Below, piece after piece: positions 8,719 to 17,361 of a stretch of DNA of 64,000 bases. The translations under genes were made by a program, and so were the position numbers. Numbering within the stretch: the first letter of the stretch is position 1; each line of letters opens with the position of its first letter. Origin of the DNA: CAVSRC01 sp963732845 (GTDB taxonomy: Bacteria > Pseudomonadota > Alphaproteobacteria > Rhizobiales > Kaistiaceae); assembly GCA_963732845.1 (NCBI GenBank), contig CAVTBE010000007.1:62001-126000 (forward strand). Direction: 5' to 3'. The notes under the pieces are model-generated. The model was not told the DNA's origin and ran no database searches. It saw only the letters and a list, made by a program, of their open reading frames with translations.

Positions 8719-9167
8719 TGCATCGGTACCTCTCGGCGGCGGTCGCACACGCCGTAAGTAGCGCCGAGCGGCAGCGCGAACAGGATGGCGAGCACGACAT
8801 TGAGGACGGCGTTCTGCCAGAAGCCGGTCGCGAGCGACACCGCCGTGTCGGGGATGAACCAGGCGACCAGCGAAACGGCGACGGTGAACCAGGCCTCGCG
8901 CGAAGCGCGCCGGAACGGCCCGAGCAGGATGAGAAGCAGCGCCGTGCCCCAGGCCACCATCACCGCACCGAGGACGCCGTGGACGAGTGTGACGTAGCGC
9001 ACGGGAAGCGCGCCGAATCCGTCGATGGTTGTGGGTGAAGCGAAGACCAGCAGGCCGAACAGGCGCCGCGTCAGACCGGGCGCCGACACCATGACGAGGC
9101 CGGCCGCCACGACGCCGCCCGAGACGACAACCAGCCAAAGCCACCAGAAGAGAGCCTTGCCGCGCAT
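8715..9167 (-). CDS. Small integral membrane protein, function unknown
   Basis: The 150-residue protein has four hydrophobic segments (approximately residues 4-26, 42-66, 80-98 and 118-140), so it probably spans the inner membrane four times. The start is ATG 9167, chosen for AGGGAGG six bases upstream; an earlier in-frame start at 9209 lacks a ribosome site. The ATGA overlap with the downstream DUF4336 gene says they are made together. I do not recognise the family. The conserved-looking stretch FIPDTAVSLATGFWQNAVLN sits in the last loop and helix. Confidence 0.6.
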   Translation of the reverse strand: MRGKALFWWLWLVVVSGGVVAAGLVMVSAPGLTRRLFGLLVFASPTTIDGFGALPVRYVTLVHGVLGAVMVAWGTALLLILLGPFRRASREAWFTVAVSLVAWFIPDTAVSLATGFWQNAVLNVVLAILFALPLGATYGVCDRRREVPMQ

Positions 9168-9270
9168 CTTCGGCCTCCCTGCAGGCGAGGCGGCGACCGA
9201 CCTCGCCACGTGGCGATGATAACCGGCTCAACCTGCGCGGGACTTTGATTCAGGTCAGACGGAGCGCGCT

Positions 9271-9783
9271 TCAGCCCGCCGTGCCCTGGGCGATCGGCGG
9301 CTGGAAGGAATAGCCCATGTCCCAGGGGAAATAGATCCAGGTATCCTGGCTGACCTCGGTGATGAAGGTATCGACCAGCGGCCGCCCGGCCGGCTTGGCG
9401 TACATGGTGGCGTAGTGGCACTTGGGCACCATGTCGCGCACCACGCGGGCCGTCTTGCCGGTATCGACCAGGTCGTCGATCACCAGCACCGCTGCCCCCT
9501 TGCCGCCGGCAAGGTCGACGATGTCCTGGCCGACCGGCTTGATCACCTGCAGCCCGCCCTGATCGCGGTAGTCGTGATAGGAGGCGATGCAGACCGTCTC
9601 GATCAGCCGGATGCCGAGCTCGCGTGCGATGATCGCCGCCGGCACCAGACCGCCGCGGGTGACGCAGACGATCGCCTCCCACTTGCCCTGGCCGGCCAGC
9701 CGCCACGACAAGGCGCGGGCATCGCGATGGAACTGGTCCCACGAGACCGGGAATGCCTTGTCCGGCGAGCGTGCTTCCGACAT
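9271..9783 (-). CDS. gpt: Xanthine phosphoribosyltransferase
   Basis: The 170-residue protein transfers the phosphoribosyl group of PRPP to xanthine and guanine, in cytosolic purine salvage. The PRPP-binding loop VLVIDDLVDTGKT is at residues 99-111, the TRGG loop that helps bind pyrophosphate is at 42-45, and the C-terminal part WIYFPWDMGY carries the base-contacting aromatic residue. The length is close to E. coli Gpt (152) plus a short N-terminal extension, as usual in alphaproteobacteria. It is 17 bases from the CinA-like gene on the same strand, so it is probably cotranscribed. Confidence 0.88.
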   Translation of the reverse strand: MSEARSPDKAFPVSWDQFHRDARALSWRLAGQGKWEAIVCVTRGGLVPAAIIARELGIRLIETVCIASYHDYRDQGGLQVIKPVGQDIVDLAGGKGAAVLVIDDLVDTGKTARVVRDMVPKCHYATMYAKPAGRPLVDTFITEVSQDTWIYFPWDMGYSFQPPIAQGTAG

Positions 9784-9800
9784 GATCCTCTTCCCCTGTT

Positions 9801-10559
9801 CTATCGGGCGCGCAGCGCCCTCACCGTTTCCAGCATCGCCTTGACCGCGCTTTCCGCCGCATCGAGCCGGTCTTCGTCGCGCGCCCGCAGGACCAGCATC
9901 GTCGTGAAGCCGACGCCCTCCTGGAAGGAAGGATAGCTGCCCATGCTCACATCCGGGAATTCGCGCTGCACGATGCCATAGGGCGCCGCGATGTCGCCTT
10001 CCTTGAGGCCGGCGGCGATCGAGCGCGATTTCATCGCCTTGCCGGTCTTCAGGCGCGGCGCCAGCGCATTGAGCATGGCCTGCATGATGCTGGGCACGCC
10101 CGCCATGACGTGGACATTGCCGATCGAGAAGCCCGGCGCCTTGGAAACCGAATTCTCGATCAGGGTCGCGCCGGCGGGAATGCGCGCCATCTTCAGCCGC
10201 GCCTCGTTGAGGTCGGCCTTGGGGATGCGTTCCAGCAGCAGGGCGACGGCGCGCGGATCGACATCGATGGCGACGCCGAAGGCCTTGGCCACTGCGTCGG
10301 CGGTGATGTCGTCATGGGTCGGCCCGATGCCGCCGGTGGTGAAGACATGGGTGTAGCGGGTGCGCAGCGCATTCAGCGCCGCCACGATCTCCGCCTCGAC
10401 GTCGGGCACGACCCGCACCTCGCGCACGTCGATGCCGATGGCGGTCATGGTTTCGGCGATGTAGCCGATGTTCTTGTCCTTGGTCCGGCCCGAGAGGATC
10501 TCGTCGCCGATGACCAGGATCGCGGCGGTGACGATGTCCCCGGCCGAAGCGTCTGCCAT
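9801..10559 (-). CDS. CinA-type molybdopterin-binding domain protein
   Basis: The 252-residue protein is a stand-alone COG1058/MoCF_biosynth domain. It starts AAILVIGDEILSGRTKDKN, then FTTGGIGPTHDDIT, the two signatures of the domain, and ends in a small helical extension. In full-length CinA this domain is fused to a nicotinamide-nucleotide deamidase, which is absent here. Suggested roles for the domain include nucleotide-pyrophosphatase activity. The start is ATG 10559 with AAAGGGGG just upstream. It is divergent from hemN across 180 bases, which contain a FixK-like palindrome. Confidence 0.8.
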   Translation of the reverse strand: MADASAGDIVTAAILVIGDEILSGRTKDKNIGYIAETMTAIGIDVREVRVVPDVEAEIVAALNALRTRYTHVFTTGGIGPTHDDITADAVAKAFGVAIDVDPRAVALLLERIPKADLNEARLKMARIPAGATLIENSVSKAPGFSIGNVHVMAGVPSIMQAMLNALAPRLKTGKAMKSRSIAAGLKEGDIAAPYGIVQREFPDVSMGSYPSFQEGVGFTTMLVLRARDEDRLDAAESAVKAMLETVRALRAR

Positions 10560-10690
10560 GCATGCCCCCTTTTTGCGGAAGGAGCGTCGTTTACACCGCC
10601 CGCCCCGCCCCCTCAAGCGCACTGCCGGGCTGATTCTGCTATGAGTCCCCCGATTTGGCGCGCTTTCCTGTTTGGAATGGGTTCAGATAA

Positions 10691-10706
10691 TTTGCGCTAG
10701 CGCAAA
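10691..10706. promoter_or_regulatory. FixK/FNR-type box upstream of hemN
   Basis: TTTGCGCTAGCGCAAA is a perfect 16-base palindrome. Its core TTGC-N6-GCAA fits the FixK2-type consensus TTG(A/C)-N6-(G/T)CAA described for rhizobial Crp/FNR regulators. Its centre is 41.5 bases upstream of the A of the hemN start codon. hemN genes are known targets of FNR/FixK regulators because HemN replaces the oxygen-requiring HemF under low oxygen. The divergent CinA-like gene could also be affected. Confidence 0.7.
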
Positions 10707-10739
10707 GCGGCGCGCCGCCAAGATGGATTCAGTCTCCTG

Positions 10740-12092
10740 ATGCGACCCGACCTGATTGCCCGCTACGCCGATCAGCGCCTGCCGCGCTACACCAGCTACC
10801 CGACCGCGCCGCATTTCGGCCCGACCGTCGGGCCGGAGACCTATGCCGAATGGCTGGCGGCAACGCCCGCCGGCGTGCCGGCCTCGCTCTACGTCCACGT
10901 CCCCTATTGCCGGCGCATGTGCTGGTATTGCGGCTGCAACACCTCGGTGACGCTGCGCGACGAGCCGGTGGCCGAATACGGCGAAATGCTCAAGGCCGAG
11001 ATCGGGCACGTCGGCGCGCATCTCGGCAAGCGGCTGCCGGTCGTCCATCTCCATTTCGGCGGCGGCACGCCGACCATCATGGCGCCGGCCCTGTTCCGCG
11101 ATGTGATAGCGCTGTTGCGTGAGACCTTTGATTTCCGCCCTGATGCGGAGGTCGCCATCGAGATCGACCCGCGCACGCTGACCGAGGAAATGGTCGCGGT
11201 GCTCGCCGAAGGCGGCGTCAACCGCGCCAGCCTTGGCGTCCAGAGCCTCGACCCGGTGGTCCAGAAGGCGATCAACCGGGTGCAGACCTATCGCCAGACC
11301 GCCGATGCGGTGGGCTGGCTGCGCGCCGCCGGCATCGGTGGCATCAATCTCGACCTGATCTACGGCCTGCCCCACCAGACCGTCGCCTCCTCGGTGGAGA
11401 CGGTGCGCGAGTGCCTGGCATTGGAGCCGGACCGCATCGCCGTCTTCGGCTATGCCCATGTGCCGAGCTTCAAGAAGCACCAGCGCCGCATCGACGCGTC
11501 CACCCTCCCCGGTGGCGAGGAGCGCAACACCCAGGCCGAGGCCATCGCCGTCGCGCTCGCCGAGGCCGGCTATCGCCAGATCGGCATCGACCACTACGCC
11601 CACCCCGACGACAGCCTCGCGGTGGCCCAGGCGGAAGGCCGGCTCCACCGTAACTTTCAGGGCTACACCACTGATCCGGCTGATCTATTGATCGCGCTTG
11701 GGGCGTCGGCCATTGGCCGACTGCCGCAGGGCTACGTGCAGAACGATCCGGTCGTGCGCGGCTATTCCGAGGCCATCGCCGCGGGCCGCTTCGCCACCGT
11801 CAAGGGCTATGCCCTCTCCGACGACGACCGGTTGCGCGCCGACCTGATCGAGCGGCTGATGTGCGATTTCCGCGTCGATGTCGATGAAGTGTGCCGGCGC
11901 CATGGCTGCCCGCCGGACCGGCTCGGCGAGGCGTTCGCCCGTATCGACGAGATGGCAGCAGACGGCATTGTCCACCGCCACGGCGGCGTCATCGAGATCG
12001 TGCCGGACGCGCACGCCCTGGCGCGTGCCGTGGCGGCGACCTTCGACGCCTATCTCCCCAACTCGACCCGCACCCACAGCCCGGCACTCTAG
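10740..12092 (+). CDS. hemN: Oxygen-independent coproporphyrinogen III oxidase
   Basis: The 450-residue protein is a radical SAM enzyme that decarboxylates coproporphyrinogen III to protoporphyrinogen IX without oxygen, in haem synthesis. The radical SAM cysteines are C57, C61 and C64 (YCRRMCWYCGC), with the extra C66 typical of HemN. The N-terminal PRYTSYPTAPHF and later FGGGTPT, SLGVQSLDP and NLDLIYGLPHQ motifs are those of true HemN rather than HemW, and length matches (about 450). No clear ribosome site precedes the ATG. The upstream FixK-like palindrome predicts induction at low oxygen. Confidence 0.93.
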   Translation: MRPDLIARYADQRLPRYTSYPTAPHFGPTVGPETYAEWLAATPAGVPASLYVHVPYCRRMCWYCGCNTSVTLRDEPVAEYGEMLKAEIGHVGAHLGKRLPVVHLHFGGGTPTIMAPALFRDVIALLRETFDFRPDAEVAIEIDPRTLTEEMVAVLAEGGVNRASLGVQSLDPVVQKAINRVQTYRQTADAVGWLRAAGIGGINLDLIYGLPHQTVASSVETVRECLALEPDRIAVFGYAHVPSFKKHQRRIDASTLPGGEERNTQAEAIAVALAEAGYRQIGIDHYAHPDDSLAVAQAEGRLHRNFQGYTTDPADLLIALGASAIGRLPQGYVQNDPVVRGYSEAIAAGRFATVKGYALSDDDRLRADLIERLMCDFRVDVDEVCRRHGCPPDRLGEAFARIDEMAADGIVHRHGGVIEIVPDAHALARAVAATFDAYLPNSTRTHSPAL

Positions 12093-12155
12093 GGGCCTTT
12101 CGGATGAGCGCCACCGTGATAGGGTGGCAGCGAAATTTCCGAGGGGAATAACGCT

Positions 12156-13442
12156 ATGGCTGGGACGAACTGGGCCGGGAATCTGGCCTATGGGTCAGTG
12201 CGCACTCTCGCGCCGGCAACGGTTGCCGAAGTGCAGGAGGCGGTCGGCAGCTCCGCCAGACTGCGCGTCGTCGGCACGCGACACACATTCAACGGCATCG
12301 CCGATACGACGGGCACGCATCTGTCGCTGGAAAACATGAGACGCGTGCTGTCGCTCGACACGGCGCGCCGCCAGGTCACGGTCGAGGGGGGCACCTACTA
12401 CAGCAATATCAACCCCTGGCTGCATGAGCACAGTTATGCGCTCACCAATCTCGCCTCCCTGCACCATCTCACCATTGCCGGTGCCTGCGCCACTGCCTCC
12501 CACGGCTCGGGCACCAAGCTGGGCAATCTGGCGACGGCCGTAGCGGCCATCGAATTCGTCGACGGCGCCGGCAAGCTGGTCAGCCTGTCCCGCGAAGGCA
12601 ACCCGGACATCTTTCCCGGTGTGCCTGTCGGTCTGGGCGCGCTCGGCGTCGTCACCAGCCTGACGCTCGATCTTCAGCCGGGCTTCGCGATGCGCCAGGA
12701 CGTCTATTGCGATCTGCCGATGGGGATGCTCGCCACCGACTTCGACGCGATCATGGCCAGCGGCTACAGCGTCAGCCTGTTCACCAACTGGCAGAGCGAC
12801 GTCTTCGAGCAGGTCTGGGTCAAGAACCGGGTCGACAGCGAGGCGTATATCGGGCGGCCGTCCTTTTTCGGCGCGCAGCCATCCTTTTTCGGCGCAACGC
12901 CGGCGGGCGAAAAGATGCATCCGGTGCCGGGCGCCGATCCCATCACCTGCACCGAGCAGATGGGCACCGTCGGACCGTCCTACGACCGCCTGCCCCACTT
13001 TCGCATTGACATCGTCCCCACTGGCGGCGGCGACTATCAGGCGGAGTATTTCGTCGCCAGCGAACACGCCGTCGCGGCGGTGGAAGCCCTCCGCCGATGG
13101 GGCCGCGCCCGTCTCGCGCCGCTCCTCATGGTCTCGGAGATCCGCACCATCGCCGAGGACGACCTGTGGCTGAGCCCCTGCTACGGCCGCCCCTGCGTCG
13201 CCTTCCATTTCTCCTTCAGACCGGATCAGCCGGCCATCATGGAGCTGCTGCCCAGCCTCGAAGCGGCACTGGAACCCTTCGCCCCCGTGCCGCATTGGGG
13301 CAAGCTGTTCACGATGGACCCGGAGACCGTGCGCGCCCGCCTGCCGATGCTCGGCGCGTTCAGGCGGCTCCTCGACCGCTACGATCCCGCCGGCAAATTC
13401 CGCAACGCCTTCATCGACCGCTTGATTCTGGGCGGCGCCTGA
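12156..13442 (+). CDS. Alditol oxidase-like FAD-binding oxidoreductase
   Basis: The 428-residue protein resembles Streptomyces alditol oxidase (AldO) and xylitol oxidase in the vanillyl-alcohol-oxidase/ALO family. Visible features are NWAGN at the start, VVGTRHTFN at residues 38-46 with H43 as the probable covalent FAD attachment residue, TASHGSG in the FAD domain, GALGVVTSLTLDLQPG, EKMHPVPG, CTEQ, and HWGKLF with a C-terminal DPAGKFRNAF. It would oxidise polyols at a terminal carbon and release hydrogen peroxide. The ribosome site is GAGGGG. A 21-base tandem duplication duplicates PSFFGA near residue 236. Confidence 0.82.
   Translation: MAGTNWAGNLAYGSVRTLAPATVAEVQEAVGSSARLRVVGTRHTFNGIADTTGTHLSLENMRRVLSLDTARRQVTVEGGTYYSNINPWLHEHSYALTNLASLHHLTIAGACATASHGSGTKLGNLATAVAAIEFVDGAGKLVSLSREGNPDIFPGVPVGLGALGVVTSLTLDLQPGFAMRQDVYCDLPMGMLATDFDAIMASGYSVSLFTNWQSDVFEQVWVKNRVDSEAYIGRPSFFGAQPSFFGATPAGEKMHPVPGADPITCTEQMGTVGPSYDRLPHFRIDIVPTGGGDYQAEYFVASEHAVAAVEALRRWGRARLAPLLMVSEIRTIAEDDLWLSPCYGRPCVAFHFSFRPDQPAIMELLPSLEAALEPFAPVPHWGKLFTMDPETVRARLPMLGAFRRLLDRYDPAGKFRNAFIDRLILGGA
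12858..12899 (+). repeat. 21-base tandem duplication inside the alditol-oxidase-like gene
   Basis: Two adjacent 21-base units, 12858-12878 and 12879-12899, share CC-TCCTTTTTCGGCGC with only a few differences. They encode PSFFGAQ followed by PSFFGAT. The frame is kept. The position corresponds to a surface loop just before EKMHPVPG. Confidence 0.85.
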
Positions 13443-13456
13443 GTTCCCTCTCGCGC

Positions 13457-14158
13457 ATGCGCTTCCCCGCCCCGTTGATCGAAGCCCGGCTCATCCGCCG
13501 CTACAAGCGCTTCCTGGCGGACGTGGAGCTGGCCGACGGCACGCTCACCACCGTCCACTGCGCCAATCCCGGCGCCATGACCGGGCTGGCCGAGCCCGGC
13601 ATGCGGGTGCTGTTGTCGCGCTCCGACAGCCGCACCCGCAAGCTGCCGCTCTCCTGGGAGCTGGTCGAGGCCGATGGCGGGCTGGTCGGCATCAACACCG
13701 CCCATCCCAACCGGCTGGTCGAAGAGGCGATCGCCGCCGGCGCGATTGCCGAGCTTGCCGGCTACGACGCCATGCGCCGCGAGGTGAAATACGGCCGCAA
13801 TTCGCGCATCGACCTGCTGCTCTCCGCCGCGGGCCGTGCGGACGCCTATGTCGAGGTCAAGAACGTCCACCTGGTCCGCACGCCCGGCCTCGCCGAGTTC
13901 CCCAATTCGGTGACCGCACGCGGCACCAAGCATCTCGCCGAACTCTCCGACATGGTCGCCGCCGGCCACCGTGCGGTGATGGTCTATCTCGTCCAGCGGA
14001 CCGACTGCACGGCCTTCCGGCTGGCCGCCGACATCGACCCGACCTATGCCCGCGCCTTCGCCACGGCGCGCGCCGCCGGCGTCGAGGCACTCGCCTATGC
14101 CTGCCGCCTCAGCGAAAACGAGATCGCGGTCGCTGGCAGCCTCCCGATCCTTGCATAG
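13457..14158 (+). CDS. sfsA: DNA/RNA nuclease SfsA family protein
   Basis: The 233-residue protein matches SfsA in length (234 in E. coli) and motifs: VHCANPGAMTGL near residue 32, the PD-(D/E)xK-like core SRIDLLL...AYVEVKNV around residues 115-136, and FPNSVTARGTKHL. E. coli SfsA was named for stimulating sugar fermentation and binds DNA; its physiological role remains unclear. The start is ATG 13457, where the family's conserved N-terminus begins; a long in-frame extension upstream overlaps the alditol-oxidase gene and is spurious. It begins 14 bases after that gene and may be cotranscribed with it. Confidence 0.88.
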   Translation: MRFPAPLIEARLIRRYKRFLADVELADGTLTTVHCANPGAMTGLAEPGMRVLLSRSDSRTRKLPLSWELVEADGGLVGINTAHPNRLVEEAIAAGAIAELAGYDAMRREVKYGRNSRIDLLLSAAGRADAYVEVKNVHLVRTPGLAEFPNSVTARGTKHLAELSDMVAAGHRAVMVYLVQRTDCTAFRLAADIDPTYARAFATARAAGVEALAYACRLSENEIAVAGSLPILA

Positions 14159-14193
14159 CCGTTCGGCTTGCACGCTCCGGCGAAAATGGCCAT

Positions 14194-15033
14194 ATGCTCG
14201 CTACCATGATCAGCTACGTTGACGCCGCCGCCGGTCCCCTGAAGAACGACGGACAGATCAAGCTTTACAATTCCGACGACTTCGCCGGCATGCACCGTGC
14301 CGGCCTGCTGGTCGCCGAATGCCTCGATGCCATCGACGACATCATCCGCCCCGGCCTTGCCACCGACGAGATCGACCGCTTCGTCTACGACTTCGCCCTC
14401 GCTCACGGCGCCCTGCCCGCCACCCTTGGCTACAAGGGCTACATGAAGTCGACCTGCGTCTCGATCAACCACGTCGTCTGCCACGGCATTCCCAGCGAAA
14501 AGACGGTCAAGGACGGCGACATCGCCAATATCGACGTGACGCTGATCCTCGACGGCTGGCACGGCAATTCCAGCCGCATGTATGCGGTCGGCAACGTCAA
14601 GCGCGCCGCCCGCCGCCTGATGGAAGTGACCCATAAGTCGATGATGCGCGGCATCGCCGCGATCCGCCCGGGTGCCACCACCGGCGACATCGGCCACGCC
14701 ATCCAGGAATACGCCGAGGGCGAACGCTGCTCGGTGGTCCGCGATTTCTGCGGCCACGGCGTCGGTCGCCTGTTCCACGACGCTCCCAACATCCTGCACT
14801 ACGGCAGCCCCGGCGAGGGCGTGGAGGTGCGACCGGGCATGATCTTCACCGTCGAGCCGATGATCAATCTTGGCCGGCCGCATGTGAAGGTGCTTTCCGA
14901 CGGCTGGACCGCGGTCACCCGCGACCGCTCGCTCTCCGCCCAGTACGAGCATTCGGTCGGCGTCACCGAAACCGGGTACGAGATCTTCACCGTTTCGCCG
15001 AAGCACGGACTGTCCTACACCGACGGTACATGA
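14194..15033 (+). CDS. map: Type I methionine aminopeptidase with a metal-ligand substitution
   Basis: The 279-residue protein has the pita-bread fold signatures that remove initiator methionine. Expected metal ligands are D114 (NIDV), H188 (GHGVG), E221 (VEPM) and E252 (YEHS). The fifth ligand, normally Asp in GD(T/S)S, is Asn at residue 125 (HGNSSRMY; codon AAT at 14566-14568). This could lower or abolish activity, or be a sequence error. Start may be ATG 14194 or the in-frame ATG 14206; neither has a strong ribosome site. The stop overlaps the radC start (ATGA). Confidence 0.87.
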   Translation: MLATMISYVDAAAGPLKNDGQIKLYNSDDFAGMHRAGLLVAECLDAIDDIIRPGLATDEIDRFVYDFALAHGALPATLGYKGYMKSTCVSINHVVCHGIPSEKTVKDGDIANIDVTLILDGWHGNSSRMYAVGNVKRAARRLMEVTHKSMMRGIAAIRPGATTGDIGHAIQEYAEGERCSVVRDFCGHGVGRLFHDAPNILHYGSPGEGVEVRPGMIFTVEPMINLGRPHVKVLSDGWTAVTRDRSLSAQYEHSVGVTETGYEIFTVSPKHGLSYTDGT

Positions 15034-15731
15034 GCGCGCCGCCCGCCCGGGACGGGGACAAACCCCACTTCTACGGCCATCGTGAGCGCCTGAAGAAGCG
15101 GTTTCGCGAAGGCGGCGGGGCGGCGCTGGCCGATTACGAGCTGCTCGAACTGATCCTCTTCCAGTCGGTGCCGCGCCGCGACACCAAGCCGATCGCCAAG
15201 GCGCTGCTCACCCGCTTCGGCTCGTTCTCCGAGGTACTCAGCGCTCCCTCGGGCGAATTGCGCAAGGTCGCCGGCGTCGGCGACGCCGTCATCCACCATC
15301 TCAAGCTGGTGCAGGCGGCGGCCCAGCGCTTTGCCCACAATTCGCTCCGCGATCGTCCCCTGCTCGGCTCCTGGTCGGCGGTGATCGACTACTGCAGAGC
15401 GGCCATGGCCTACGAGAAGGTCGAGCAGTTCCGCGTGCTCTTCCTCGACAAGAAGAACGTGCTGATCGAGGACGAGGTGCAGCAGACCGGCACCATCGAC
15501 CACACCCCGGTCTATCCGCGCGAGGTGGTCAAGCGGGCGCTCGAGCTGTCGGCAGCCGCCATCATTCTCGTCCACAACCACCCCTCCGGCGACCCGACGC
15601 CATCGACCGCCGACATCCAGATGACCAAGCAGGTGGTCGATATCGCCAAGCCGCTCGGCATCGCCGTCCACGATCACATCATCATCGGCAAGCGCGGCCA
15701 CGTCAGCCTCAAGGGCCTGCAGCTGATGTGA
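15030..15731 (+). CDS. radC: RadC/JAB-domain protein
   Basis: The 233-residue protein has a helix-hairpin-helix segment (VAGVGDAV, about residues 80-87) and the C-terminal JAB/MPN metalloprotease-like motif HNHPSGDPTPSTAD at residues 182-195, with the zinc-binding His-x-His and Asp. This is the canonical chromosomal RadC. Despite the name, a role in DNA repair is not established; JAB domains usually cleave isopeptide-type bonds. It overlaps map by four bases (ATGA), so the two are translated together. It ends 17 bases from the convergent MFS gene. Confidence 0.9.
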   Translation: MSAPPARDGDKPHFYGHRERLKKRFREGGGAALADYELLELILFQSVPRRDTKPIAKALLTRFGSFSEVLSAPSGELRKVAGVGDAVIHHLKLVQAAAQRFAHNSLRDRPLLGSWSAVIDYCRAAMAYEKVEQFRVLFLDKKNVLIEDEVQQTGTIDHTPVYPREVVKRALELSAAAIILVHNHPSGDPTPSTADIQMTKQVVDIAKPLGIAVHDHIIIGKRGHVSLKGLQLM

Positions 15732-15748
15732 GGCACCGGCGGCGCGCC

Positions 15749-17029
15749 TCAGGACTGGCCTTCGGTTGCCGTCGCCATGCCGGCCTTCCGCCTTTCATAC
15801 CGCCGCAACCAGATGGCAACGACGATGGCCAGCGCCGATACGGCCGCCATCAGCCAATAGAGCGCGGTCAGGCCGGCGCGCGTCGCCAGTTCGATGCCGA
15901 GCATGGGACCGATCGTGCCCCCGACATCACCGCACCACTGGAAGATCGCCACCGCCGGACCGTGCTGGCGTTCGTCGACAGCATCGCCCAGCAGGGCCAT
16001 CATCGGCAGCGTCACACTGTTGTAGGACAGGCCGGTGATCGCCGCGCCCAGCAGGACGATCGGCAGCGTGTGGGCCATCGCGATGACGGCGAATCCGGCG
16101 GCAAGTCCCACCAGAGAGGGAACCAACGGCGTCGACCGCAGAGGAAGAGCATCGATTGCCCGCCCCATGGCGAATGCGCTCGCGGCCGCCATGCCGACCA
16201 TGATGGCCATGACGATGCCGGACGTCCCCTGCGCCTCCATTCCGAAGATCGACACCTGACGCTGCTGGATGAGCAGCACCAGGGTGGAGAGCAAGGCGCC
16301 CTGAACGGTCAGGAATATGAGGAAATTGAAACTCCAGGCCGATGCCAGGGCCGGGAAGCTCGGAGAGCGCAGAAGGGCGAGATAGCCATGCTCGGCCTCT
16401 GCCGCCGGCAGAGCCTCGCCCGGCTCCTGTAACGATGCCTGGCCGCTATTGCGGGCGGGCGCCGACGCGCCTGACGGCAACAGGGAGGCAGCAAGAACCG
16501 CTCCGGCGAAGCTGACGATTGCGCCGGCAAGGAAGGCCGCATTGTCGGAATAGAGATCCGCGAGAATGCCGCCGAGGATCAGTCCTCCCGGGACAGCGGT
16601 GTTGATCGCAACACGAACCGCCGCCGTCTGGCGTCCCCTGTTGGACTTGTCCGAGTTGCCGAGCGCCGCCGCCTGCGTCCCGACCAGCAGGAACGCCATG
16701 CCGATGCCATAGACGAAGCGTCCCCCCAGCAGCCACGCCGCCGGGATACTCGAATGCAGCGCCACGCTGAAGCCGAGCATGCCGACGGTCTCGACCAGCA
16801 AGGCCCCCGTCAGGGTGAGCCGCGGTCCCAGCCGATGGTACAGACGGCCGGCCGGCAGGTTGAAGATCAGCCGTGCAATCCGGTTCGACGACAGGATGAG
16901 CCCGACCAGAAAGCCCGGAATGCCAAGTTCGAGGCCCAGCGCCGGCAGGATCGGGAAGACCAATCCTCCGCCAACGCCCCCGACGAAGGCGATGATGGCG
17001 ACGACCGTGCTGAGCGGGAGGAGGTTCAA
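15749..17029 (-). CDS. MFS transporter
   Basis: About 426 residues with 12 hydrophobic helices and a long middle loop (around 200-230) rich in Ala/Ser/Gly. The first inter-helix loop contains SSNRIARLIFNLPAGRLYHRLG, shortened here as the MFS motif region. I place the start at TTG 17029: it has GGAG eight bases upstream and overlaps the preceding gene's stop (TTGA). The longer alternative, GTG 17077, has no ribosome site and would overlap the upstream gene by 52 bases. It closes a MarR-headed cluster, so it may export the compound that MarR senses. Confidence 0.78.
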   Translation of the reverse strand: MNLLPLSTVVAIIAFVGGVGGGLVFPILPALGLELGIPGFLVGLILSSNRIARLIFNLPAGRLYHRLGPRLTLTGALLVETVGMLGFSVALHSSIPAAWLLGGRFVYGIGMAFLLVGTQAAALGNSDKSNRGRQTAAVRVAINTAVPGGLILGGILADLYSDNAAFLAGAIVSFAGAVLAASLLPSGASAPARNSGQASLQEPGEALPAAEAEHGYLALLRSPSFPALASAWSFNFLIFLTVQGALLSTLVLLIQQRQVSIFGMEAQGTSGIVMAIMVGMAAASAFAMGRAIDALPLRSTPLVPSLVGLAAGFAVIAMAHTLPIVLLGAAITGLSYNSVTLPMMALLGDAVDERQHGPAVAIFQWCGDVGGTIGPMLGIELATRAGLTALYWLMAAVSALAIVVAIWLRRYERRKAGMATATEGQS

Positions 17030-17358
17030 AGCCGCCGCTCCGGCAGGGTGCCGCCGTTCAGCCGTCCGAACTGCCACGCGGAAAAGAGAGCCAGCACCAG
17101 CACACCGAGCCCAACCGCCGCCGCATCAGCCGTGACGCGCATGTCGAACGCGCCGACGCGACAGAGAAGACCGTAGGCGACCACGAGATTGAACGAGCCC
17201 CAGAGGACATTGACGGTCGATGAGGACAGCCCTCGGCCAGGCGGTTTCGCAAAGGGACTTGGGAAGGGTCGTCCCATCACGCCGCTGACGAAATGCGGAA
17301 CGGCGTTGGCGACAAAGGCGCCGCCGAAGAACCAGGAGACGAGGTGGAGCCACTCCAT
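17026..17358 (-). CDS. Small membrane protein in MarR cluster
   Basis: The 110-residue protein has three hydrophobic segments (about 4-26, 48-66 and 76-95). A conserved-looking loop GRPFPSPFAKPPGRGLSS lies between the first two. I have seen similar small proteins annotated only as hypothetical. It starts three bases after the isochorismatase-like gene and its stop overlaps the TTG start of the MFS gene, so it is the middle of a tight operon. Function unknown; it may assist the pump. Confidence 0.65.
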   Translation of the reverse strand: MEWLHLVSWFFGGAFVANAVPHFVSGVMGRPFPSPFAKPPGRGLSSSTVNVLWGSFNLVVAYGLLCRVGAFDMRVTADAAAVGLGVLVLALFSAWQFGRLNGGTLPERRL

Positions 17359-17361
17359 GGG

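Noticed and set aside
8023..9231. A 402-codon minus-strand frame containing the DUF4336 gene
   Set aside because: The first ~170 codons are a shadow of the membrane-protein gene; the real start is ATG 8718.
15749..17077. GTG 17077 as the start of the MFS gene
   Set aside because: No ribosome site and a 52-base overlap; TTG 17029 has GGAG at the right distance and a 4-base overlap.
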